64,000 nt of DNA from Jongsikchunia kroppenstedtii DSM 45133. GTDB lineage: Bacteria > Actinomycetota > Actinomycetes > Mycobacteriales > Mycobacteriaceae. This document shows positions 21,530-29,616 of this stretch, piece by piece. The notes under the pieces are model-generated. The model was not told the DNA's origin. It did not search any database and was given only the letters and a program-made list of their open reading frames with translations. The position numbers and the translations under genes were made by a program. The first letter of the stretch is position 1. Each line of letters begins with the position of its first letter. Where the stretch lies: assembly GCF_000380485.1 (NCBI RefSeq), contig NZ_AQYG01000050.1, positions 124,001-188,000 on the forward strand, in the 5' to 3' direction.

Positions 21530-22195
21530 ATGAAAAGGACGATTGTAAAAGCGGTTGCGGCCACTGCCATGACTGCCGGTGCCATCTCCCTCGGTACGGC
21601 GACGGCCACTGCCGCTCCGGCCAAGCCGACCCCGGCGAACCAGCCGGTCTCGGTGCAGGTCGCCCCGGGAATCCAGTACACCGGTGACGGCGCAACTGGC
21701 TCGGCCGAAATTGTTACGCCGTTCGGGACGGTCAAGACCGCCAGCGGACAGGTGGCGGTCCAGGACACCACCGGCAAGACGCTGTACGGCAACCCGGAAA
21801 TCTCTACGCCGAAGCCGGCAGCACCGGTTGCCGCAAGCGCCAAAGTGAATGCAGCGCTGCCCGGCGCAATCAACGCGGACGCCCCGAAGTCGCAGGCGGA
21901 CAAGAACGCCGACATCCAGACGGCCATCGGCACCGTCGGCACCAACTTCGGCCTCGCTGTTGGCGTGGGCGCCATGGTCGGCGGCGTCGGCGGCGCCGCC
22001 ATCGGCTGCGCGGTTCCCGGTCTCGTCGGTGTCGCAACTACTGCGGGCGCGCTGAGCATCCCGGCCTGCCTCGCGGGAGCCGCAACCCTCGGCGGACTCG
22101 GCGCGATCGTCGGCGGCGCCGCGGTCGGCGCACCTGTCGGTATCGCCTCGGGCATCCAGCAGTACCAGCAGCTGCAGGCCAACGGGGACCTCTGA
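21530..22195 (+). CDS. Secreted glycine-zipper protein A of unknown function
   Basis: A 221-residue exported protein. Signal peptide 1-30 ends ATAAP. A mature beta-type region contains VSVQVAPGIQYTGDGATGS and TPFGTVKTASGQVAV. A polar linker with DAPKSQADKNADIQ follows, then a hydrophobic C-terminal half rich in GxxxG (GVGAMVGGVGGAA, GGLGAIVGGAAVG). It ends in YQQLQANGDL. The next gene encodes a clear paralogue with the same plan. The glycine zippers suggest membrane insertion, possibly in the mycomembrane. I know no tested function. Confidence 0.8.
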   Translation: MKRTIVKAVAATAMTAGAISLGTATATAAPAKPTPANQPVSVQVAPGIQYTGDGATGSAEIVTPFGTVKTASGQVAVQDTTGKTLYGNPEISTPKPAAPVAASAKVNAALPGAINADAPKSQADKNADIQTAIGTVGTNFGLAVGVGAMVGGVGGAAIGCAVPGLVGVATTAGALSIPACLAGAATLGGLGAIVGGAAVGAPVGIASGIQQYQQLQANGDL

Positions 22196-22269
22196 CACAC
22201 AGGGAGCTCTGACAAACGGGGACTTGTGAGCGATCCCCGGTGAGGGGTCGGGGCCCTCATAATGCTCTA

Positions 22270-22314
22270 CGGCCGGGCCTGGTGAAGACTTCTTCATCAG
22301 GCCCGGCCGCTTTT
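22270..22314 (+). terminator. Strong intrinsic terminator between the two paralogues
   Basis: CGGCCGGGCCTGGTGAAG pairs with CTTCATCAGGCCCGGCCG (one G-T pair), followed by TTTT. It ends the message of the first glycine-zipper gene. Confidence 0.85.
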
Positions 22315-22395
22315 GTCGGTTTGGCGCATAATCCCTGCGCATGGCCGGTACCCATGAGGGAGCTGCGATCTATTCTTAGGCTATCCTCAGCTCGC

Positions 22396-22416
22396 AATCG
22401 TCAGATATCGACGATT
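22396..22416. promoter_or_regulatory. Inverted repeat before the second glycine-zipper gene
   Basis: AATCGTC and GACGATT flank AGATATC, perfect 7-base arms, 47 bases before the ATG. Position resembles the inverted repeat before the first paralogue, though the sequences differ. Confidence 0.45.
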
Positions 22417-22463
22417 ACGTAGTTGCCCGGGTATCCCGTGGGCCGAACAGAAGAAGAGCACAG

Positions 22464-23141
22464 ATGAAGTCGATCATCACCAAGTCCGTCGTGGCCACGG
22501 CCGCCGTCGCCACCGCACTGACCTTCGGCACGGCCGTGGCCGGCGCCGCACCCGCCACCCCGACTCAGCCCACCAAGCCGAGCCATCCGCCGATCACCGT
22601 GCAGGTCGCCCCCGGCGTCCAGTACACCGGCGACGCCAAGACCGGCACCACCGAGCTGGCCACCCCGTTCGGCATCGTGCGCACCGCGCCCGGACAGGTC
22701 GCCGTCGTCGACAACAGCGGCAAGACGCTGTTCGGCAACCCAGCCCTCAAGCGCCCGACCGGCACCCCGGCCGCGCCGAGCGCCAAGAACAACGCCGCGC
22801 TCGCCGGCTCCACCAATGCCGCTGACGCGCCCAAGTCGCAGGCCGACAAGAACGCCGATATCCAGAGCAGCATCAACAACGTCGCCACGAACTTCGGTCT
22901 CGCGACGGGTGTCGGCGCCATGGTCGGCGGCGTCGGCGGCGCGATCCTCGGCTGCGTCTTCCCGGGCGCACTGGCGGGTGTGGACACCGCCGGCACCATG
23001 GCCATCCCGGCCTGCATCATCGGCGGCGGCACTGTCGGTGGTCTCGGCGCGATCGTCGGCGGCGCTGTGGTCGGCGTCCCGGTCGGCATCGCTTCGGGCA
23101 TCTACGAGTACCAGCAGCTGCAGGCCAACGGCGACCTCTGA
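22464..23141 (+). CDS. Secreted glycine-zipper protein B (paralogue of A)
   Basis: A 225-residue protein with the same order as its neighbour: signal peptide (ends AGAAP), VQVAPGVQYTGDAKTGT, DAPKSQADKNADIQ, hydrophobic GxxxG-rich half (GVGAMVGGVGGAILG, GGLGAIVGGAVVG) and an almost identical C-terminus ending QQLQANGDL. GC content is higher than in copy A. The pair is a tandem duplication with separate promoters, since a terminator stands between them. An intergenic repeat follows the stop. Confidence 0.8.
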   Translation: MKSIITKSVVATAAVATALTFGTAVAGAAPATPTQPTKPSHPPITVQVAPGVQYTGDAKTGTTELATPFGIVRTAPGQVAVVDNSGKTLFGNPALKRPTGTPAAPSAKNNAALAGSTNAADAPKSQADKNADIQSSINNVATNFGLATGVGAMVGGVGGAILGCVFPGALAGVDTAGTMAIPACIIGGGTVGGLGAIVGGAVVGVPVGIASGIYEYQQLQANGDL

Positions 23142-23161
23142 GTCGCACAGCCCGCGGAGCA

Positions 23162-23232
23162 GAATCCGCGCCGCTTTCATGGATCCGCGCCAGCTATAGC
23201 CGGCGCGGATCTGTATTTCCGGCGCGGATTTC
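23162..23232. repeat. Nested-palindrome intergenic repeat, copy 3
   Basis: GAATCCGCGCC and GGCGCGGATTTC outer arms, GGATCCGCGCC and GGCGCGGATC inner arms around AGCTATAGC. It lies between two convergent genes. Confidence 0.85.
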
Positions 23233-23259
23233 GCCGCGCCGCGATGGTTGGCCCGCGGG

Positions 23260-23799
23260 TCAGCCGACGATCCGGCACCGGCTGCGGGTGTCGTCGACGG
23301 CGAACCAGCCCGACTCGAACTGCTGCCAGCGGCCCAGGTTCTCGCGCTCGGACTCACCGTCGCGGGCCACCGCGCGTTCCAGCCGGTCCGTGGCTGATCC
23401 GCCGTCCAGCCACAGCGCAGCGGTGAGCCGGTCGGCAACGCGGCGACGCGCGCTCGAGACGCCCTCGATGATCAGCAGCGGTTCCCAGCGGATCCAGACG
23501 CGGGTCCCGAGTTCGGCCTTGCCGTCCCGCCAGATCCGCGGGTGGTACCGATAGTCGTGTCCGCGGCGAAACGCCTGCAGCACATCGTCTTCCAGCTCAT
23601 CCCACCAGGAGACCGGCGCATCCCAGGTGGCGAAGTCGTCGGTGCGCACCAGCACCGAATGCACGCCGCGGTCGCGCAGCTGGGCCACCAGCCGGTCGGC
23701 GAACTGTGATTTTCCGGCGCCCGACGGACCGTCGATCGCCACGATTCCCGAACGCAGCTGGGCCGCCAATTCGGCGCACCCCACCACGTCGCCCGTCAC
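23260..23799 (-). CDS. P-loop kinase, uridine kinase-like
   Basis: A 179-residue nucleoside-kinase-fold protein. The ATP loop DGPSGAGKS is at about 23-31, the DDF motif (RTDDFATWD) that binds the acceptor follows, then HPRIWRDG, IIEGVSSAR and the lid block ATDRLERAVARDGE. The arrangement fits the uridine kinase/phosphoribulokinase-like group, but the acceptor is not certain. The start is GTG at 23799, 13 bases after the recR stop, so it is likely co-transcribed with recR. Confidence 0.78.
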   Translation of the reverse strand: MTGDVVGCAELAAQLRSGIVAIDGPSGAGKSQFADRLVAQLRDRGVHSVLVRTDDFATWDAPVSWWDELEDDVLQAFRRGHDYRYHPRIWRDGKAELGTRVWIRWEPLLIIEGVSSARRRVADRLTAALWLDGGSATDRLERAVARDGESERENLGRWQQFESGWFAVDDTRSRCRIVG

Positions 23800-23812
23800 G
23801 TCAACCGGCCTG

Positions 23813-24424
23813 TCATGTCAGCGCACGACGCCCGGACAACGCCCGGCCGAGCGTCAGTTCGTCGGCGAACTCCAGGTCGCCGCCCATCGGCAGGCCGGAC
23901 GCCAGCCGGGTGACCGACAGATCCGGGAAATCCTTGAGCATCCGCAGCAGATAGGTCGCCGTGGCCTCGCCCTCGGTGTTCGGGTCGGTGGCGACGATGA
24001 TCTCTGTGACGGTCACGCCGTCTTCTTCGGTTCCCAACCGCCGCAACAGCTCTCGGATTCGCAGCTGATCGGGGCCGATGCCGCCGAGCGGATCGAGCGC
24101 ACCGCCCAGCACGTGGTAGCGGCCGGTGAACTCCTTGGTCCGTTCGATCGCCTGCACGTCCTTGGGCTCTTCCACCACGCAGATCTTGCTGACGTCGCGA
24201 CGCGCGTCGAGGCAGATGCGGCAGCGTTTGGCCGCCGACACATTGCCGCACACCTCGCAGAACGTCACGTCGTTGCGGACCCGGGTGAGGGCCGCGGTGA
24301 GCCGGTCGATCTCGGCATGCGGCACACCCAGAAGGTGAAAGGCGATGCGCTGGGCACCCTTGGGACCGAGCCCCGGCAGCTTGGCCAGCTCGTCGATCAG
24401 ATCCTGGATCGGCCCCTCATACAT
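23813..24424 (-). CDS. recR: Recombination mediator RecR
   Basis: Works with RecO (and RecF) to load RecA on gapped DNA. The helix-hairpin-helix start ([20 protein letters not shown]), the C4 zinc finger ([17 protein letters not shown]) near residues 56-72 and a Toprim domain ([27 protein letters not shown]) are all present. Length 203 is normal. ybaB lies six bases upstream, the usual pairing. Confidence 0.97.
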   Translation of the reverse strand: MYEGPIQDLIDELAKLPGLGPKGAQRIAFHLLGVPHAEIDRLTAALTRVRNDVTFCEVCGNVSAAKRCRICLDARRDVSKICVVEEPKDVQAIERTKEFTGRYHVLGGALDPLGGIGPDQLRIRELLRRLGTEEDGVTVTEIIVATDPNTEGEATATYLLRMLKDFPDLSVTRLASGLPMGGDLEFADELTLGRALSGRRALT

Positions 24425-24430
24425 CGGGTG

Positions 24431-24751
24431 CTAGATGCCCAATCCGGGCAGGCCGCCGCCGGCCAGCGGACCCATCTTGGTGGTCGCCAGCTCGTCGCGC
24501 TTGGCGGCCAGATCCGACAGCGCACCCACGATGAGGTCCTGCAGCGTCTCGATGTCTTCGGGGTCGACGACCTTGGGATCGATCGTCACCCCGGTCACCT
24601 CGCCCACACCGTTACCGGTGACGGTCACCAGGCCGCCGCCGGCGACGCCGCTCAGCTCGGTGTTCGCGATCTCTTCCTGTGCTGCCAGCAGCTGGGCCTG
24701 CATCTGCTGAGCCTGCTGCAGCAGTCCGGCCATCGGGTTCTCGGGATTCAC
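24431..24751 (-). CDS. YbaB/EbfC-family nucleoid-associated protein
   Basis: A 106-residue DNA-binding protein. The N-terminal helix [20 protein letters not shown], the central [21 protein letters not shown] strands and the C-terminal helix match the family. The tail is Gly/Leu-rich. Six bases separate it from recR, as in many bacteria. It probably acts as a small dimeric nucleoid protein. Confidence 0.93.
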   Translation of the reverse strand: MNPENPMAGLLQQAQQMQAQLLAAQEEIANTELSGVAGGGLVTVTGNGVGEVTGVTIDPKVVDPEDIETLQDLIVGALSDLAAKRDELATTKMGPLAGGGLPGLGI

Positions 24752-24867
24752 CCGTCCAGCCTAACCGGCCGGGCGAGGACTCCGCGGTTGACGGGGCCGC
24801 GTGTGACGGGCCGCCGAGGAACCGGCGTTTGCGCTGGTCGCAGGTGTCCCCAGCGGTCGGTACAGCC

Positions 24868-25197
24868 TCAGTCGCCGATGATCTGCCGCAGCCGCTCGGC
24901 GACCGCGTCGAGGTCGTCGTCGCCGACGGCCGCCGCGACGAACTCCAGCACCTGCATGCCGCCGAACAGCAGGGCCGCCCGCGGGGTCAGCACGAACTCG
25001 AATTCACCGTCCGAGAGCCGCCACTCGACGATCGCGCCGACGACGGGCGCCCCGGCTCCGGCCGAGACCCCGTAGACGCCGGGCGGATCGGCCAACTCGT
25101 GCTGCACCTGCCAGCAGTCGCCGCTGTCATCGTCGATGAAGACGACCGCCTCGAACTGCAGCCGCTCCGAACGCTCGTAGGAAACGCTGATGCTCAT
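24868..25197 (-). CDS. Small acidic protein of unknown function
   Basis: A 109-residue soluble protein with strands such as FEAVVFIDDDSGDCWQVQHEL and EWRLSDGEFEFVLTPRAALLFGG, ending in an acidic helix. It has no signal peptide or recognised motif. Its ATG overlaps the stop of the pseudouridine synthase gene (25194-25197), so it is coupled to it. The role is unknown. Confidence 0.65.
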   Translation of the reverse strand: MSISVSYERSERLQFEAVVFIDDDSGDCWQVQHELADPPGVYGVSAGAGAPVVGAIVEWRLSDGEFEFVLTPRAALLFGGMQVLEFVAAAVGDDDLDAVAERLRQIIGD

Positions 25198-26105
25198 GGC
25201 GTCGGAGACTCCTGCAGGACCCGGGAACTGGTGAAGGACATGGTCTCACCGGTGAACGGATCGGTGAACTCCAGCCGGTAGGCCAGCAATCGCAGCGGCT
25301 CGTCCGCGTCGACCGTCGGCGCATCCGACCCGGCGTAGAGCGGGTCGCCGTAGATCGGCACTCCGAGCCCGGCCATGTGCAGCCGCAGCTGATGCGTGCG
25401 CCCGGTGTGCGGGGTCAGCCGGTAGACGTCGTCGTCGCCCAGCTCAATGGTGCTGTGCGCGTTGGGTTCTCCCGCCTCCACCCGGGCCCGCAGATCGCCC
25501 GACCGCTTCTCGATCCGGTTGCGGACCTCGACCGGTGTCCGCAACGCGTCGTCGAGCGGCGCCAACGCCCGATACTCCTTGCGCACCCGACGCTCGGCGA
25601 ACAGCTGCTGGTACGCGGCGCGCACCTGCGGCCGCAGGGTGAACATCAGCACGCCCGCGGTCAGCCGATCCAGGCGATGCGCCGGGCTCAACGTGTCGAC
25701 GCCGAGGTCCCGGCGCAGCTGGACCAGCGCGGTCGCGGCCACATGCCGGCCGCGCGGCATCGTCGCCACGAAATGCGGTTTGTCGACGACGACCAGATTG
25801 TCGTCGCGATAGAGGATCGGCAGGTCGATCGGTCGATCGGGTTCGGCCGGCAGGTCCCGGTAGAGGAACACCACCGCGTTCGGCCGGGCCGGCGCACCCG
25901 GGTCGACCCGCCGCCCGTCGATGTCGACCAGCTCCCCTGCCGCCGCGCGTCGCCGCACATCGTCGACGGTCATATCGGCGCATGACCGCACCGCAAGCAC
26001 CGCCTGCTCCACCGTCATCGTCGGCGAATCCGGCCGCAGTACCACCCGCGTCGGGTCGACACCGTCACGCAGGGGCAACGGTGCCGGGCGCCGGCGTCGA
26101 ACCAT
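25194..26105 (-). CDS. RluA-family pseudouridine synthase
   Basis: A 303-residue RNA-modifying enzyme. The catalytic Asp is in AHRLDRLTAGVLMFT near residue 162, preceded by the VVVDKPHFVATMP block and followed by RKEYRAL and the RTHQLRLHMAGLGVPIYGDPLY motif. An N-terminal S4-like part (about 25-80) may help bind RNA. It could act on rRNA or tRNA; the site cannot be told from sequence. The start at 26105 lies nine bases from the next gene's stop. Confidence 0.92.
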   Translation of the reverse strand: MVRRRRPAPLPLRDGVDPTRVVLRPDSPTMTVEQAVLAVRSCADMTVDDVRRRAAAGELVDIDGRRVDPGAPARPNAVVFLYRDLPAEPDRPIDLPILYRDDNLVVVDKPHFVATMPRGRHVAATALVQLRRDLGVDTLSPAHRLDRLTAGVLMFTLRPQVRAAYQQLFAERRVRKEYRALAPLDDALRTPVEVRNRIEKRSGDLRARVEAGEPNAHSTIELGDDDVYRLTPHTGRTHQLRLHMAGLGVPIYGDPLYAGSDAPTVDADEPLRLLAYRLEFTDPFTGETMSFTSSRVLQESPTP

Positions 26106-26114
26106 GTCGGCTAC

Positions 26115-27464
26115 TCAGACGTCCGCGAGGTCGACATCGCGCGTCTCCCGAACTGCAAGCAGCGCAATAAAAGTCAGCACGGCGGCCACCGCGAGATAGA
26201 CACCCACCCAGCCGACGCCATAGTCGTGCACCACCCAGGTCGCGATGAACGGCGCGACCGCGGCGCCGATGATCGACGCCATGTTGTAGGCGATCCCCGA
26301 CCCCGTATACCGAACATTGGTCGGGAACAACTCCGGCAGCACGGCACTCATCGGCCCGAAAGACAGGCCCATCAACGTCATTCCGACGATCAGGAACAAC
26401 AGCATCATCGTCTTGTCCACCGAGGACGGGTCCAGCATGATCTCGAAGCACAGCCCGAAGACCACCAGCGCGGCCGTGACGATCAGCAGCACCGGTCGGC
26501 GCCCGTAGCGGTCGGCCAGCCATCCCGAGATCGGCACGAACGCCGCGAAGAACAGGACCGAGACCAACTGCATCTTCAGGAATTCGGTATACGAGAACGT
26601 CACCTTCACGCCGGACTGGTCGACGACCTTGCCGGTGCCGTACGACGTCGCCCACGTCGTCACCACGTAGAACACCGTGTAGGTGGCCAGCATGACGAAT
26701 GTCCCGATGATCAGCTCGCGCCACGACGACTTGAGCACCTGCGCCAGCGGCGCGGCCACCTTCTTGCCCTCGGCCACCGCGCGCGAGAACACCGGCGTCT
26801 CGGTGAGCTTGAGCCGCACATACAGACCGGCGACCACCATCACCGCGCTGGCCAGGAACGGAATCCGCCAGCCCCACGTCAGGAACGCGTGGTTGTGGGC
26901 CGCGGTCTTCGCGTTGAAGTCCATCACCTCCATCAGCACCAGGAACGTGCCGTTGGCGAAGAAGAAGCCCACCGGTGCGCCCAGCTGCGGCCACATCGCC
27001 GCCCAGCCGCGTTTGCCGCGCTCGGCGGTCTCGGTCGCCAGCAGCGCGGCGCCCGACCATTCGCCGCCCAGCCCGAGCCCCTGACAGAACCGCATCAGCG
27101 CCAGCAGCGCGGGCGCCCAGTACCCGACCGTCGCGTAGGTCGGCAGCAGACCGATGACGAAGGTCGCGATCCCCATCGTGAGGAGCGACCCGACCAGCGT
27201 GGCCTTGCGGCCGATCCGGTCGCCGAAATGGCCGAACAGCATCGACCCCAGCGGCCGTGCGGCGAAGGCCAGCCCGAAGGTGGCGAAGGACGACAGCAGC
27301 GCCGCGGTGTCATTTCCCTTGGGAAAGAACAGCGTTGGAAACACCAGCACCGCGGCGGTCGCGTAGATGTAGAAGTCGAAGAATTCGATGGTCGTACCGA
27401 CCATCGACGCCACGACGATCCGCCTGCGCGGAACAGTCGGGTTCGGGTGGATCGCGGTGGTCAC
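26115..27464 (-). CDS. MFS transporter of the metabolite:H+ symporter (MHS) type
   Basis: A 449-residue, 12-span transporter. The first span carries GTTIEFFDFYIYATAAVLVFP, the MHS signature seen in ProP- and KgtP-like proteins, followed by PLGSMLFGHFGDRIGRK and RFCQGLGLGGEWSGA. Substrates in the family include proline, betaine, dicarboxylates and shikimate; none can be chosen here. It lies upstream of the pseudouridine synthase gene on the same strand. Confidence 0.88.
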   Translation of the reverse strand: MTTAIHPNPTVPRRRIVVASMVGTTIEFFDFYIYATAAVLVFPTLFFPKGNDTAALLSSFATFGLAFAARPLGSMLFGHFGDRIGRKATLVGSLLTMGIATFVIGLLPTYATVGYWAPALLALMRFCQGLGLGGEWSGAALLATETAERGKRGWAAMWPQLGAPVGFFFANGTFLVLMEVMDFNAKTAAHNHAFLTWGWRIPFLASAVMVVAGLYVRLKLTETPVFSRAVAEGKKVAAPLAQVLKSSWRELIIGTFVMLATYTVFYVVTTWATSYGTGKVVDQSGVKVTFSYTEFLKMQLVSVLFFAAFVPISGWLADRYGRRPVLLIVTAALVVFGLCFEIMLDPSSVDKTMMLLFLIVGMTLMGLSFGPMSAVLPELFPTNVRYTGSGIAYNMASIIGAAVAPFIATWVVHDYGVGWVGVYLAVAAVLTFIALLAVRETRDVDLADV

Positions 27465-27498
27465 CGGCGGACATTAGCCCACGTCCCGCCACCGCACA

Positions 27499-27528
27499 CC
27501 ACTGACCACGGAAAAACGCGGTCAGTGG
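27499..27528 (-). terminator. Hairpin after the SRPBCC gene
   Basis: CCACTGACC and GGTCAGTGG are perfect 9-base arms around 12 bases, eleven bases past the SRPBCC stop codon. There is no marked T-run. Confidence 0.6.
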
Positions 27529-27538
27529 CGGACCGCCC

Positions 27539-27979
27539 TCAGGCCTCCAGGCGCGTCTTCAGATTGGTCAGCAGGGCCAGCTGGATTCGACCGAGCCCCT
27601 TCGGCGCGAAGGTCTTCTCGAAGAAGCCGCCGATGCCGCCGGCCCCCTGCCACGAGGTGGTGGTCGTGACGCGAGCGCCGGTGCCCGCGGGAGCCACCTG
27701 ATACACGGTCACCATCGACGAGTTGGCATCGGTCTCGGTCACCGTGCCATCGGCGCCGACCGACACCGTGGCTTTGACATTGCGCACTCGCTTTTCGGTG
27801 GCCTGCAGCGTCCACTCGACGACGGTGCCCGCGCCCTGGCCGCCCTCGAGCACGCGGTAGTCGCGGTACTGCTCGGGCAGGATCGCCGGACGGACGGTCG
27901 CGTAGTCGGCCAGCGCGGCTGCGGCCTGCGCCGGAGTGACGTTGACGTCGATGGACTGGGTTGCGGTTACCTGCGCCAC
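27539..27979 (-). CDS. SRPBCC-fold (START-like) protein
   Basis: A 146-residue protein with the ligand-binding SRPBCC plan: a first strand VTATQSIDVNVTPAQAAAAL, middle strands around GAGTVVEWTLQATEK and VTTTTSWQGAGGIGGFFEKTF, and a long C-terminal helix. The GTG at 27979 follows GAGGAAGG. It is divergent from the FAD oxidase/Cfa operon, an arrangement also found in M. tuberculosis (Rv3718c beside Rv3719-Rv3720), so it may carry or sense a lipid of that pathway. This last point is inference. Confidence 0.8.
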   Translation of the reverse strand: MAQVTATQSIDVNVTPAQAAAALADYATVRPAILPEQYRDYRVLEGGQGAGTVVEWTLQATEKRVRNVKATVSVGADGTVTETDANSSMVTVYQVAPAGTGARVTTTTSWQGAGGIGGFFEKTFAPKGLGRIQLALLTNLKTRLEA

Positions 27980-28170
27980 GGTGGGCCTTCCTCGAGACAG
28001 TTGAAGTCGCCTACGAGCCTGCCAGAATGTTCGCCCTCGGTGTGCGCGGGGTCGTCGCCGACCGGGACGCACACTGGGTCGACCGAACAGGCGATGTCCC
28101 GGCGGCACCCGACGCGCCAACTGTTCAGGACGGTCGTACAGTGGGTCAACGTGGGAGTGACGCGCTGAAC

Positions 28171-29616
28171 ATGACAACTGTGAACAACCGACTGGGCGAG
28201 AACAAGGAACTCGAAATGGGCCGCCCCGCTTTCGATGCGGCGGTCACCGCGTTGCGGCAAAGCTACGCCGCCATCCCCGACGGCGCCACGGTCCGCCTCG
28301 CCAAGAAAACGTCCAACCTGTTCCGCAAGCGGGCCGCGACCACGGCCCCCGGGCTGGACGTCAGCGGCCTGAATCGGGTCATCAGCGTCGACGCCGAGAA
28401 CCGCACCGCCGACGTCGCGGGCATGTGCACCTACGAGGACCTGGTCGCCGCGACGCTGCGCTACGGATTGGCGCCGCTGGTGGTGCCGCAGCTCAAGACG
28501 ATCACCCTCGGCGGCGCGGTCACCGGACTCGGGATCGAGTCGACGTCGTTCCGCAACGGCCTGCCGCATGAGTCAGTACGCGAGATCGACATCCTCACCG
28601 GCGCCGGCGAGGTGATCACCGCAACGCCGACCGGCGAACACGCCGATCTCTACTTCGGATTCCCGAATTCCTATGGAACCCTGGGCTATTCGACGCGGCT
28701 GCGGATCGACCTGGAGCCGGTACCGCCGTTCGTCGAGCTGCGGCACGTGCGCTTCACCGATCTGACCACCCTGCAGACGACGATGGATCGAATCATCGCC
28801 GACGGATCGTACGACGGCGAACAGGTCGACTATCTCGACGGCGTCGTGTTCACCGCCGACGAGGCCTACCTCTGCCTGGGACGACAGACGGATTCACCGG
28901 GCACGACCAGCGACTACACCGGGATGGACATCTACTACAAGTCGATCCGGCACGGCGCCGCGCAGACGCCGATCCGCGATCGGCTGACGATCGCGGACTA
29001 TCTGTGGCGCTGGGATACCGACTGGTTCTGGTGCTCACGCGCGTTCGGAGCCCAGAATCCGCGCATCCGCCGATTCTGGCCGAAACGGCTGCTGCGCAGC
29101 AGCTTCTACTGGAAACTCATCGGTATCGACCAGAAGATCAACTTCAGCGACAAGCGCAACGCGCGCCGCGGCCTCCCGCCGGACGAGCGGGTGGTGCAGG
29201 ACGTCGAGGTGCCGCTGGAGAACACCGCCGCATTCCTGCACTGGTTCCTGGACAACGTGCCGATCGAGCCGATCTGGTTGTGCCCGTTGCGTCTTCGCGA
29301 GCCAGCCACACCCGGCGCCGACGCCGGACGCCCGTGGCCGCTGTATCCGCTGGAGCCGAAGCGCACCTACGTCAACATCGGCTTCTGGTCGGCCGTGCCC
29401 ACGGTGCCCGGCAACGTCGAGGGCCATACCAATCGGCTGATCGAGCAGAAGGTGTCCGAGCTCGACGGCCACAAATCGCTGTACTCCGAGTCGTTCTACG
29501 ACGAAGCTGAATTCGATCGCCTCTACGGCGGCGACCGGCTGCGTCAGCTCAAGGAGCGGTACGACCCGAAGTCTCGACTACTGAATCTCTATGCGAAGGC
29601 GGTGAAGAAGCAATGA
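28171..29616 (+). CDS. FAD-binding (PCMH-type) oxidoreductase paired with Cfa
   Basis: A 481-residue flavoenzyme of the DHCR24/VAO-like group. The FAD domain holds VDAENRTADVAGMCTYEDLV and TLGGAVTGLGIESTSFRNGLPHESV (the usual PGGxxG/S-T block region). A C-terminal part with DIYYKSIRHG and PRWPLYPLEP-like Trp/Pro blocks follows. Its stop overlaps the cfa-like ATG. In mycobacteria and rhodococci a flavoprotein plus SAM methyltransferase pair (BfaA/BfaB, TmsA/TmsB) makes 10-methyl branched fatty acids; this pair has that layout. The start ATG at 28171 is my choice. Confidence 0.82.
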   Translation: MTTVNNRLGENKELEMGRPAFDAAVTALRQSYAAIPDGATVRLAKKTSNLFRKRAATTAPGLDVSGLNRVISVDAENRTADVAGMCTYEDLVAATLRYGLAPLVVPQLKTITLGGAVTGLGIESTSFRNGLPHESVREIDILTGAGEVITATPTGEHADLYFGFPNSYGTLGYSTRLRIDLEPVPPFVELRHVRFTDLTTLQTTMDRIIADGSYDGEQVDYLDGVVFTADEAYLCLGRQTDSPGTTSDYTGMDIYYKSIRHGAAQTPIRDRLTIADYLWRWDTDWFWCSRAFGAQNPRIRRFWPKRLLRSSFYWKLIGIDQKINFSDKRNARRGLPPDERVVQDVEVPLENTAAFLHWFLDNVPIEPIWLCPLRLREPATPGADAGRPWPLYPLEPKRTYVNIGFWSAVPTVPGNVEGHTNRLIEQKVSELDGHKSLYSESFYDEAEFDRLYGGDRLRQLKERYDPKSRLLNLYAKAVKKQ

